Below are positions 21,838-29,346 of a stretch of 64,000 nt of DNA, one piece after another. The stretch comes from Natrarchaeobaculum sulfurireducens. GTDB lineage: Archaea; Halobacteriota; Halobacteria; Halobacteriales; Natrialbaceae. The stretch's first letter is position 1; each line of letters starts with the position of its first letter. The notes beneath the pieces are model-generated. The model was not told the origin of the DNA. It saw only the letters and a program-made list of their open reading frames with translations, and searched no databases. Both the position numbers and the translations under genes were made by a program. Where the stretch lies: assembly GCF_003430825.1 (NCBI RefSeq), contig NZ_CP024046.1, forward strand, positions 1-64,000, in the 5' to 3' direction.

Positions 21838-22452
21838 CTATTTCGGTGGAAGGGTGTCATCATATTCGCCGTCAAGGATTTCAGAACAATCAACGGGAAT
21901 ACTGGTCCACGCGTTCTTCACAACCTCGTACCCAGTCCATCCTTCCGTTTGAATTATCCTCACGGTTGCCTCGCAGAATTCAGGCTTTTCGATGAGGTCG
22001 TTGTCAAGCAGGATGTAGAGGAGATACGGTGGTCCCACAACGTCAATGTCGTACCCGTTGTCATCGATGAGACGCCGAATTGACCGTCTCGCAGCTGAGT
22101 CAAGAATCGATACGATCTGATACGATGAACCGTGTTCAGAAAGTTCCTGCTTGAGCGATTGCTCGCCTGCATCTGGTCCATGCGGGCGAGGAACGACAGT
22201 GACGCACGACCATGGCGACGAATCTTCGTCTAGATGATCAACAACACGTTGGCTTCCTCGTTTCAAGTAGTGTTCACGGCTGCCCTCAAGCGGGTATTTG
22301 TTCGAGCTGACGTGGTTTTGAAGTTCGTGCTTGCAGACGTTCGTCGTTGTAAGATGGATCGCGTCTTTCAGTCGTTCCCACTGAGTGGTGTTCGCAACCG
22401 CGATCAAGGAACTCGTATCAGCCAGTATCGGATAGCGAGCCTCACTCGCCAT
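21838..22452 (-). CDS. PIN-domain-like protein, probable toxin
   Basis: The 204-residue protein begins ILADTSSLIAVANTTQWERL, the typical first strand and Asp of a PIN ribonuclease. It has further acidic residues (KHELQNH; SILDSAARRSI) where the Mg-binding carboxylates normally lie. It starts inside the end of the upstream gene (11-base overlap), so the two are translationally coupled. The partner resembles a ribbon-helix-helix antitoxin, so a VapBC-like module is likely. It is longer than typical VapC (about 130 residues). The C-terminal third (DVVGPPYLLYILLDND) could be a separate region. The PIN call rests on motif reading only. Confidence 0.65.
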   Translation of the reverse strand: MASEARYPILADTSSLIAVANTTQWERLKDAIHLTTTNVCKHELQNHVSSNKYPLEGSREHYLKRGSQRVVDHLDEDSSPWSCVTVVPRPHGPDAGEQSLKQELSEHGSSYQIVSILDSAARRSIRRLIDDNGYDIDVVGPPYLLYILLDNDLIEKPEFCEATVRIIQTEGWTGYEVVKNAWTSIPVDCSEILDGEYDDTLPPK

Positions 22453-22768
22453 CGCTGCCCGTCAAGAATTCAGACGTGTCTCGTTCCATAGCCGCCTCGA
22501 ACGACTCTTTCTCCTCTTCCATCCTATCGAGTTTCTCATCGAGAAGGACACGGGCCACGTCCTCGCCAATCTCACCACGACTGTATCGTTCGTACACCGC
22601 AATCTTGTCTTGTTCATCTAATGACTGCCGAAGCATCTCGACCAGGCCGACGCGGGCGAGTTCGCTCACGTTGACGCCGCCGATGTGAATTTCATCAAGG
22701 AGCTCCGCGGCCTCTTTTTCGGCTCCGGCACGGAACTGAATCGTCTTGTCGTAGCTTGATCCGCTCAT
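22442..22768 (-). CDS. Probable antitoxin, ribbon-helix-helix-like
   Basis: The 108-residue protein starts MSGSSYDKTIQFRAGAEKE, a short strand then helices (ELLDEIHIGGVNVSELARVGLVEML) as in CopG/MetJ-type antitoxins. A long charged helix (KLDRMEEEKESFEAAMERD) follows and could wrap the toxin. The ATG at 22768 is preferred over one nine codons earlier because a catatatg TATA-like box lies 25-32 bases upstream, fitting a leaderless mRNA. It overlaps the PIN-like gene by 11 bases. Order antitoxin then toxin is typical. Function is inferred from fold impression and context. Confidence 0.6.
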   Translation of the reverse strand: MSGSSYDKTIQFRAGAEKEAAELLDEIHIGGVNVSELARVGLVEMLRQSLDEQDKIAVYERYSRGEIGEDVARVLLDEKLDRMEEEKESFEAAMERDTSEFLTGSDGE

Positions 22769-22792
22769 ATGTTGAGGTTCGACGTGGAGAGG

Positions 22793-22800
22793 CATATATG
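22793..22800 (-). promoter_or_regulatory. TATA box of the PIN/antitoxin operon
   Basis: catatatg lies 25-32 bases before the antitoxin ATG at 22768, the usual leaderless spacing. Confidence 0.5.
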
Positions 22801-23603
22801 TTATGACGCGTACTTACTTGTCATTACAAGTGGCCAAGAACGTAGCACTACCAGACAGGTCTTCCTCTCTCGAGGGGTGCAATATGAGTTAGGGATCGTG
22901 CAGAACCATTATGATCTAACGAAATGAGCGAAAGCTAGTGAACTCGTCCTCTCTCTCTTGGAAGTTGAGACTGTAGCGTGGTTCTTCCGCCTTTAATTGT
23001 AACTAGCACTCGTTGGCCCAGCAACTCGCTCCTAAAGAAATCCGCGTTAAGTACGACGATTCAATCGTCAACGGGTAGACGGTCCACTTCGTAGTCGCCG
23101 TTGGCCACAATGGTGTTGGTATTCCTCGCTCGGTTGGTCAGAGGTCTGGGAGACACCTGGATACTTGCGAACCACAAATCGAGACCCAATATCTCAACGG
23201 GGCTCGACAAACCAGCTTTGGGGATGAGTCTGACTTCTGTAGCGAGCAACTCGATCTAGAGAAAGTGATCACGGTCACAATGAGTTCATCTCCTTTCTTT
23301 GCCACACAAAGGCCTGTCGGGGATCACTTAGGACCAACCAGAGATTGTGACTGGCTCTGAGGTCAAAAAAGCGAAACGAGTCCAGAGATGGTATCTCTGG
23401 CTCAATGCACGTGGCAGTGTGCGTGGTGGGTATGGGTGGGCGTCGATCTCGACGTTGGTCTGCTTCGACGACGAGACCGTCTGTATATGATTAGTGTTAA
23501 CAAATAGCTGTATCGGTTGCTTGCATATATTTCCGATTCTTCCAGAATCGTCTGAGGAAGTGATAGATGACGGACGGTGCCGCGATACGCACTCATTCCT
23601 TCA
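22801..23603. other. Long gene-poor stretch
   Basis: About 800 bases contain only short open frames (72 codons or fewer) with no recognisable domain and with codon use unlike the neighbouring genes. No hairpin, RNA gene or mobile-element end stands out. It may be decayed plasmid DNA or belong to the adjacent partition locus. Confidence 0.4.
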
Positions 23604-23642
23604 TTGGGTGTGTTCAGCAATTGTGTTCACTAGTTGTGTCCA
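23604..23642 (-). repeat. Iteron cluster A: three 13-bp repeats downstream of parAB
   Basis: Read on the minus strand, three consecutive 13-mers start tggacacaa, tgaacacaa and tgaacacac (23630-23642, 23617-23629, 23604-23616) with exact 13-base spacing. A degenerate fourth follows at 23643-23655. They lie 37 bases beyond the stop of the small parAB partner gene and match the consensus TGAACACA of clusters B and C. Confidence 0.75.
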
Positions 23643-23678
23643 CTATGTTCTGCCAAAAGCCCTTACAATTCTCAATCG

Positions 23679-24101
23679 CTAGTTGTCGAAAACCATCCCA
23701 TAGCCCCACTCTTCCAATTGGCCTTCGACCTCGTCCAAATGATCGAGCCCAGCAATAACGAGGGCCTCTCTGAGGTCGGTTAACGATACGTCGTCGTCGA
23801 GTCGTTCCTCGAGTTCGCGTAGTGCATCCCGTTCATCCCGCTTTGTCTCCGAGTGTAAGAACAGTGGAACCCGGTCCCGACCGTCCTGAACTCCGTCTCG
23901 ACGGAACTTGTACGGGATCTGCATCGGCTTTCGATTGGTCGACTGCTCTGGTGAGCTCGCTGACTGCTCCACCGGGCCTTCAGTATTGTCTTCCGCAGAC
24001 TCCACATCGCCTAAGTCGGTCTCGTCTTCCCTGTCGGACGTCCCCGACGAGGTCTCTTCAGCAAACGGGTTTTCACCGGCTCCTTCTTTCATTCCGGTCA
24101 T
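23679..24101 (-). CDS. Small acidic ParA partner, ParB-like candidate
   Basis: This 140-residue protein is encoded immediately downstream of parA with a 4-base overlap (24098-24101), so it is translationally coupled. The first 60 residues are Ser/Glu/Asp-rich and probably disordered. The C-terminal half (IPYKFRRDGVQDGRDRVPLF, then SETKRDERDALRELEERL and a helical end) looks structured and basic enough to bind DNA. It has no ParB CTPase motif, so it is not a classical ParB. Small unrelated centromere-binding proteins beside ParA are common on plasmids. The role is inferred from position next to ParA and the 13-bp iterons. Confidence 0.6.
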   Translation of the reverse strand: MTGMKEGAGENPFAEETSSGTSDREDETDLGDVESAEDNTEGPVEQSASSPEQSTNRKPMQIPYKFRRDGVQDGRDRVPLFLHSETKRDERDALRELEERLDDDVSLTDLREALVIAGLDHLDEVEGQLEEWGYGMVFDN

Positions 24102-24973
24102 GCAGTCATCACCTCGTGTTCAACATCACCTGGTTCGGGTGGGTTTGGAGCTTCGAGCCCAACTTCGTCCTCGAGATGACGGGCGATTCGGTCGAACTGC
24201 GCGAGGGTCTCGATCTCGTAGTCTCGGTGTCGGTCTCGGTGGTCGCGAACGTACCTGAACGCTGAGCACTGTTTCATCCAGCACCCCTCCATCAGTGACG
24301 CTCGTTCACCGATGATCTCTGGCGTGGGGTACTCGATTTCGTCGATGATCCGGCGTTGGTCTGTTGTGTTTTTGAACCCCATCGGGATGGCGGCGAGAAC
24401 GCCTACCTCCACTTCGAGTTGGTTCTCGAGTCCAGTGACCAGTGCTTCTAACCCTTCCACTGCGGCTCTTCCTTTTGCTGTCGGCTCGACGGGGATCGCC
24501 AGCGAACGAGTCGCATGGATTGCGTTGTAGAGATGTGGTCCTTCCGTGGCAGGGGGATCACAGATGAGGACGTCGTACTTTTCGGGAACACCTGCGTCGC
24601 GAAGTACCCGCAAGAGCTGTGCGTGCATTCCGAACGCTTCTCCCATCGCTTCTGCTTGTTCTTTCTCACGTCGGAGATATTCTGCCAGATCTGAGAGCAT
24701 GTTGTGTTCGGGAACGATATCGACCCCTTCGGACGACCGGACGAGATCCTCGAAGTCACCTTTTGGCCGTCGAATCATGTGGCGAACGATATTATCAACC
24801 GACTCGGTCCGGTCCTCGTCGACGCCGAACAGTCGTGAGAGATTCCCGTCTTGAGGATCGAGCGGAACGACGAGTGGTTTGAGGCCTGCACGAGCGTGGG
24901 CGACGGCTAGGTTAGCCGCTGTCGTTGTCTTTCCGACACCTCCTGCTTCACTGTACGTCGAGTACGCTAACAT
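24098..24973 (-). CDS. parA: ParA-family partition ATPase
   Basis: The 291-residue deviant-Walker ATPase segregates plasmid or chromosome copies by dynamic DNA binding. The deviant P-loop SEAGGVGKTTTAAN lies at residues 8-21. The switch region PLDPQDGNLSRLFG and CDPPATEG (Walker B region) are visible. The ATG at 24973 (MLAYSTYSEAGG) puts the P-loop at the usual distance; upstream in-frame ATGs would add about 36 residues outside the family pattern. A TATA-like ctaaatatgag lies near 25051, next to iteron cluster B (25062-25113), so the partition complex may also control this promoter. It is the first gene of a two-gene operon. Confidence 0.9.
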   Translation of the reverse strand: MLAYSTYSEAGGVGKTTTAANLAVAHARAGLKPLVVPLDPQDGNLSRLFGVDEDRTESVDNIVRHMIRRPKGDFEDLVRSSEGVDIVPEHNMLSDLAEYLRREKEQAEAMGEAFGMHAQLLRVLRDAGVPEKYDVLICDPPATEGPHLYNAIHATRSLAIPVEPTAKGRAAVEGLEALVTGLENQLEVEVGVLAAIPMGFKNTTDQRRIIDEIEYPTPEIIGERASLMEGCWMKQCSAFRYVRDHRDRHRDYEIETLAQFDRIARHLEDEVGLEAPNPPEPGDVEHEVMTA

Positions 24974-25061
24974 ATGCTCTCCATGAAAGCCATTCATCTT
25001 GAATGTACGCAAGACACATTCATTCTCAGGCCACATTGTTGGCATCTCATATTTAGTGCAC

Positions 25062-25113
25062 TGAACACAAGCAGTGAACATAGTTCATGAACACAGTACA
25101 CGAACAACACCAA
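25062..25113 (+). repeat. Iteron cluster B: four 13-bp repeats upstream of parA
   Basis: Four directly repeated 13-mers begin at 25062 (tgaacacaa), 25075 (tgaacatag), 25088 (tgaacacag) and 25101 (cgaacaaca), exactly 13 bases apart. They lie about 90-140 bases before the parA start and abut its probable TATA region. Such an array is typical of a plasmid centromere or replication iterons. Confidence 0.8.
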
Positions 25114-25227
25114 TCTCTCTCATTCAGGTCGGTCGTAAATTGTAGGTTGGTGTTGTGCAGGGCTGTGAACGGTGTCAAAAAAGTCGTTCTTGATACTTGT
25201 GCTAGGTCGGATTGCACGGGGTGTTGA

Positions 25228-25735
25228 TTGACCTCCTCCCGCGCCTGAAGACGCGGGAATCCGCGAAGCGGAGTTCAAGGTTGCGCGTTTCCTCGGTGGC
25301 GAAGTACGCTTTCGCGTCCCACGTCGACGGTCGCCGTCCAGTTGTGACCAAGGACGTGCGTTACAGCGCGTCTAGCCCGGCCAAACGGGCCTTCCGTCCG
25401 ACACTCGGTCGGCGTTTCGACGCGACGAATACCGCTCGTCGCTCCACGGCGGGATATTCAGCCCGCACGGTACCACGATTCGCGTCACCCGAAGTCTGGC
25501 GGAATCGAAGATTCCGCTGCCCTCGCGGAACTGGGTTCCGCTTAGTGTTACGTCGTGGACTGGTTCGATCGGATTTGTTACCACGTGAGAAGTCACGGCG
25601 AAGCCGTAGTGCCGTCGAAGACGGCGTTTCTCAATGTGGGAACTCCGGTACTGCCGTTTACGGGATACAGCCCAATCAAGCTTACGCGCGTATCCACGGC
25701 CTTCAGGCCGTGGCATTGCGCTGCTCCGCCTGTAA
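25228..25735 (+). mobile_element. Non-autonomous IS200/IS605-like element, ~508 bp copy
   Basis: It is bounded at the left by ttgacctcctccc with hairpin cccgcgcctgaagacgcggg (25239-25258), and at the right by a palindrome, ccacggccttcaggccgtgg (25694-25713), just before the border. It encodes no transposase; the open frames across it are not protein-like. The 20079-20283 copy matches its two ends in reverse orientation without the middle ~303 bases. The left hairpin has the form seen beside the tnpB gene at 40966, so mobilisation in trans by an IS605-type TnpA is plausible. Confidence 0.7.
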
Positions 25736-25809
25736 TTGTGTGTAACACGCACTTGGTCCACAGCCTGTGTGTGGTTGAGTACAGCAATGAATGAACATGG
25801 TGAATGAAC

Positions 25810-26749
25810 GGCTCTGTTTAATCGCTAGACTGCGTCAAGTTGAGTCGTTAGAATCACGGTGTTGAAGCGGAAGACGGGAAGTTGTGCCAACCCAAATCTT
25901 CCGCTTCACCGAACGCTGTGTCTGGACTGCTAAAAGAGTTGCTGACGACACGGACGAACCCGCCGCCCCGGAAGGCGGCGGCGGGTTCGCCGATTATGCG
26001 ATGATTCCGCTTCACTGCTTGCGAATTTACCTCGGGACGTCCTATCGGATGACCATCGACATCCTCACGGAGATGCCACGAATAATCCGGAAGATCGGCC
26101 TTGAACCGGCCGATCTCCCTCATCCATCCACACTATGTCTAGCGTTCGATAGACTTGAGATGAGTGTGTGCCGAGTGCTGCTGCGCTATTCAGCGCAGCT
26201 GCACGAGACTGGTGAGATCGGCACGATCGACGCGACGTACTTCGACCGCTCTCGTGCAAGTCGCCACTACTGCCGACGAACAAACTACCACGTTCAGACG
26301 ATGAAAGTGACGAAACTCGTCGATACAGAGACGCAAGCGATTCTCGATCTTCACTGTACTACGACGTGGGAAGGAAGTGATGCAGAAATCTGTGAGCAAC
26401 TCGCCCGCAAGCACGCGGGCGAGTTGCGCGTCCTCACAGCGGACAAGGGCTACGACTGTAACTGGCTTCGAGAAGACCTCCGAGAACTCGACATTCGGCC
26501 GTTGATCAAGCACTGCGTCCATGCACCGTACGATCACGCGCATAACGCGCGGATTGATGACGAACTCTACGGTCAACGAGCCATGTCGGAAACCGTCTTC
26601 TCGTCTGTCAAGCGCTCGCTGGGCGTCGCCCTGCGAGCGCGGACATGGTACCGAGAATTTCGTGAGATTGCGCTGATGTGTGCGGTTTACAACATCAAGA
26701 AGGCCGCAAAACAGGAAATTCCGCTCCCGTCATGCGATTAAACACGGCC
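25810..26749 (+). mobile_element. IS5-type insertion sequence (ISH1-like), complete
   Basis: A 940-bp element has 15-bp terminal inverted repeats (left ggctctgtttaatcg; right, reversed, ggccgtgtttaatcg; 13 of 15 match). It is flanked by the 8-bp direct repeat gaatgaac (25802-25809 and 26750-26757). It carries one transposase gene. Intact ends, target duplication and full frame indicate a recent insertion. Confidence 0.85.
25884..26741 (+). CDS. IS5-family (ISH1-like) transposase
   Basis: The 285-residue DDE transposase has first catalytic Asp in GTIDATYFDRS (about residue 112), second in VLTADKGYD (about 190), and Glu within AMSETVFSSVKRSLG (about 235), the order and spacing of IS5-family enzymes. 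The GTG at 25884 begins VPTQIFRFTERC. A Gly/Pro-rich insertion (EPAAPEGGGGFADYA) precedes the conserved HCLRIYLGTSYR segment. It fills the element between the inverted repeats and appears intact. Confidence 0.85.
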   Translation: MPTQIFRFTERCVWTAKRVADDTDEPAAPEGGGGFADYAMIPLHCLRIYLGTSYRMTIDILTEMPRIIRKIGLEPADLPHPSTLCLAFDRLEMSVCRVLLRYSAQLHETGEIGTIDATYFDRSRASRHYCRRTNYHVQTMKVTKLVDTETQAILDLHCTTTWEGSDAEICEQLARKHAGELRVLTADKGYDCNWLREDLRELDIRPLIKHCVHAPYDHAHNARIDDELYGQRAMSETVFSSVKRSLGVALRARTWYREFREIALMCAVYNIKKAAKQEIPLPSCD

Positions 26750-26840
26750 GAATGAACACAAAGAGTGTTCCTAACAGCTGAACACAATGGCTGAACACAG
26801 CAGACAAACTTGACGAATTGTTGTGATGGCTAGCTTCCTT

Positions 26841-27524
26841 CTAGTCAGCTGGTTCCAGTTCGTCCAGTATCTCGACGACTGCGGTCAGGCTTTCGAGTTC
26901 CAGAGTCGGCTCAACGCTGAGCTGACGGGTGGCATTGTGGTCACGACGGAGAAAGACGGTATCGAACCCCGCCCGTTTCCCAGCGATGATGTCGCTTTCG
27001 CTGTCGCCGACGTACACAGGGTTCGAACAATCCAGTTCTCTCGCAGCTGCCTCGAGATATCTTGGGTCTGGCTTCTTTTCCCGGAGGCTTTCGCGAGTGG
27101 GGGCTCTGGCCTGGACCGTCTGGACACAGTCGCGGAGCCCATACTCCGTGAGGACAAACTCGACGATTCGAGTCTGGTTGTTGCTTGCGACTCCGGTTGG
27201 AACGGTAACGCGCTCGAGGCACGTTGCATCCTCGTATGGGGCCTTCCTTCCGGCCTTGGTCTCCGCTCGGAGTCTCGTTTCGATTCGATCCTCTCGATAG
27301 CGCCAAAGTGCGTCGGGATCGATATTGTATCGCTCAGCAGCAGTACGTAGTTCGGTCTCCGAGACGTTGATCGTGATCGCGTCGACGTCCGTCGGGTTTG
27401 GGTCCGAAACCCCTGCATCGGCAAACGCGTCGATCGCTGCGCTCTGCAACACCTGTCGTGAGCAGAGTGTAACAATCACCCCATCGTGGTCGAGAAGAAG
27501 CCCATCGTACCGCGTCTCATTCAT
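26841..27524 (-). CDS. HAD-superfamily hydrolase
   Basis: This 227-residue phosphatase-like protein has all four HAD motifs: LLLDHDGVIV (nucleophile and acid Asp pair, residues 8-17), VASNN (motif II), Lys in EKKPDPRYL (motif III) and VYVGDSESDI (motif IV). A helical cap lies between motifs I and II, as in phosphoglycolate-phosphatase-like enzymes. The ATG at 27524 (MNETRYDG) is chosen; the open upstream frame is basic and unlike a HAD N-terminus. The substrate cannot be told from sequence. It stands alone after the iteron region. Confidence 0.9.
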   Translation of the reverse strand: MNETRYDGLLLDHDGVIVTLCSRQVLQSAAIDAFADAGVSDPNPTDVDAITINVSETELRTAAERYNIDPDALWRYREDRIETRLRAETKAGRKAPYEDATCLERVTVPTGVASNNQTRIVEFVLTEYGLRDCVQTVQARAPTRESLREKKPDPRYLEAAARELDCSNPVYVGDSESDIIAGKRAGFDTVFLRRDHNATRQLSVEPTLELESLTAVVEILDELEPAD

Positions 27525-27727
27525 TGATCGATAAACGGAGTCTAAGCTACTGAGCGTATTGGTACCGGACAACTGGCACCGGAACCTCGAGTTGATGTAG
27601 GTGGGTCGGTCACTTCTGGAGGCGGGAACGACCGCTGCTGTTCGGCGGGGAACCGCATACGAGACGAGGTGTCGGCGAAAAATGGTCTGAGACGGCCAGA
27701 ACAATCCGTCGCTGCGTCGGTTGTCGA

Positions 27728-28012
27728 CTAGAGGTTTTTGCGTTCCCACTCGTCCTGATAGCCATACTCAGGAACGTCCTCCCCGGCGGGTTCAGGCCCA
27801 TCACCGATCAATTGCTGGACACCTCTGAACGAACGAACGAGACCCATGCCGGCTAACAACAGTGCAACGATCCCAAGTGCAGTGTTGACTGGTCCGTCGA
27901 GCCCGAAGAGCGCCTGATTACCGGTGAGAACGTTGTACCCGATATAAAATAGCACAGCTGTGAAGGCTAGGTCAATTATCAACATCCCGGCGTGAACCTT
28001 TTTATTCATCAT
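27728..28012 (-). CDS. Small membrane protein of unknown function
   Basis: The 94-residue protein has two hydrophobic helices (LIIDLAFTAVLFYIGYNVL and ALGIVALLLAGMGLVRSF) and a charged, acidic C-terminal tail ending EWERKNL. Two adjacent ATGs (28012, 28009) are equally possible starts. I do not recognise a family. It sits between a HAD hydrolase and a divergent transporter operon with no clear link to either. Confidence 0.6.
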   Translation of the reverse strand: MMNKKVHAGMLIIDLAFTAVLFYIGYNVLTGNQALFGLDGPVNTALGIVALLLAGMGLVRSFRGVQQLIGDGPEPAGEDVPEYGYQDEWERKNL

Positions 28013-28206
28013 GACCCCTTTCGTTTCGCAGCTAAGAACGCTACCCCAGTGAATCTTTGGTTTGGCGCACTTTGAAGCCGTATCTGAGTCGTGCCCGTGT
28101 TCCTTTCGTCACATCATCTCCAGTGAGTTTCGTGCGGCCCAGAGTGTGTACCGCTCTTACTCTGCCCTCTGAAGAAGATCCCTTTCAGAAGTCCCACCCG
28201 GCGTGA

Positions 28207-28214
28207 ACTATATC
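28207..28214 (+). promoter_or_regulatory. TATA box of the liv operon
   Basis: actatatc lies 26-33 bases before the ATG at 28240. The spacing supports that ATG, rather than the GTG at 28225, as the start of a leaderless transcript. Confidence 0.5.
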
Positions 28215-28239
28215 AACTCCCGTTGTGACATTCTCACAC

Positions 28240-29346
28240 ATGAGTACAGGTGCCGAACAAGGACGGTTTGCAGACGTATCGATACAGGAGGTGATCGGGT
28301 GGCTGTTGCTGGCCGTTGTCGGTCTGCTGGTTCTTGACCTCATCAGACAGGTTCTGGTCGGCGAGTTACCACTTGGGCGGCTATGGGCGTTTACGTGGAA
28401 TGGGATCGTCGATTCGTTGTACATCGGGCTCGCGGCGATCGGGCTCTCGATGACCTACAGCATTCTACGATTTGCGAACTTTTCACACGGCGATCTGATC
28501 ACTACTGGCGCCTTTACTGGTTGGACGGCGGCCTATCTCGTCGGTGGAATCGGTATCGCGGAACTCAGTAGTCGGCTATTGCTCCGAGCGGACGGCGGCG
28601 CACAGCCGGGAGCAGTCGGGATGGACGTCGTCTCGGCACCGATCGCGATCGTGCTCGGATTACTTGTCGCGGCGGTGTTGACGATTCTGGTCGCCCTCGC
28701 GATCGACCGGCTCGTCTACCGGAAACTGAGAGACGCCAGCGGAATCACACTGCTGATCGCCAGTGTCGGAGTCGCACTCGCGCTCAGGTATATCATCGCG
28801 CTATTTTATACGACCGACACCCGAGGTGTCGTCGCCTCTTCGCCACAGTGGGAGATGCCAGCGTTCGTCCCGATAGAGACGATCAACCTCCACGAGGCGA
28901 CGCTCGTCATCTCGGCGCTGTCGCTGATCGTCGGCGTCCACCTGCTGTTGCAGTACACCAAACTCGGAAAGTCGATGCGGGCGATGTCCGACAACAAGGA
29001 CTTGGCACTCATCACGGGAATCCCTACCGAGCGAGTCATCTTCGCGACCTGGGTTATCGGGGCTGGCCTCGCGGGCGTCGCAGGATATCTGATCGTCCTC
29101 GATCGCGGGCAAGTCACGATTAACCTCGGTTGGTTCCTGCTGTTGCTCATCTTCGCCGCGGTTATCCTCGGTGGGATCGGTTCGATCTACGGTGCACTTG
29201 CAGGCTCGCTCGTCATCGGCCTCACGATCAACCTCTCGCTGATCTGGATTCCCTCCGACCTGAACGAGATCGCCGCATTCACGCTGATGATCGTGGTATT
29301 GATCTTCCGGCCAGATGGCCTGTTCAAAGGGGTGGAGACGGCATGA
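28240..29346 (+). CDS. livH: Branched-chain amino acid ABC transporter permease LivH
   Basis: This is the inner-membrane subunit of a high-affinity amino-acid (Leu/Ile/Val-type) importer, 368 residues with about eight membrane helices. It shows family segments: GLSMTYSILRFANFSHGDL near the N-terminus, the EAA-like cytoplasmic loop around GKSMRAMSDNKDLALITGI, and IGSIYGALAGSLVIGL near the end. Its stop overlaps the livM start in ATGA (29343-29346), so it is the first gene of a tightly packed livHMGF operon. The ATG at 28240 is supported by its TATA box. Confidence 0.9.
   Translation: MSTGAEQGRFADVSIQEVIGWLLLAVVGLLVLDLIRQVLVGELPLGRLWAFTWNGIVDSLYIGLAAIGLSMTYSILRFANFSHGDLITTGAFTGWTAAYLVGGIGIAELSSRLLLRADGGAQPGAVGMDVVSAPIAIVLGLLVAAVLTILVALAIDRLVYRKLRDASGITLLIASVGVALALRYIIALFYTTDTRGVVASSPQWEMPAFVPIETINLHEATLVISALSLIVGVHLLLQYTKLGKSMRAMSDNKDLALITGIPTERVIFATWVIGAGLAGVAGYLIVLDRGQVTINLGWFLLLLIFAAVILGGIGSIYGALAGSLVIGLTINLSLIWIPSDLNEIAAFTLMIVVLIFRPDGLFKGVETA

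Larger units (their letters stand above)
25792..26804 (+). repeat. Iteron cluster C, split by an insertion sequence
   Basis: The 13-mers start at 25792 (tgaacatgg), at 25805 (tgaac, cut by the IS), then at 26753 (tgaacacaa), 26766 (degenerate tgttcctaa), 26779 (tgaacacaa) and 26792 (tgaacacag). Removing the IS and one 8-bp duplicate restores an unbroken 13-base period of five units. Confidence 0.75.

Noticed and set aside
23061-23682. Short frames of 62-72 codons between the antitoxin gene and parAB
   Set aside because: No domain, poor codon use, and they overlap the iteron cluster.
25062-25113. 13-bp repeats considered as a CRISPR remnant
   Set aside because: The units are too short, directly contiguous, without spacers, and placed as expected for iterons.
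25212-25745. 177-codon frame across the non-autonomous element
   Set aside because: It runs through both end hairpins, is rich in Arg and Ser from GC-rich non-coding DNA, and is broken in the sister copy at 20079.
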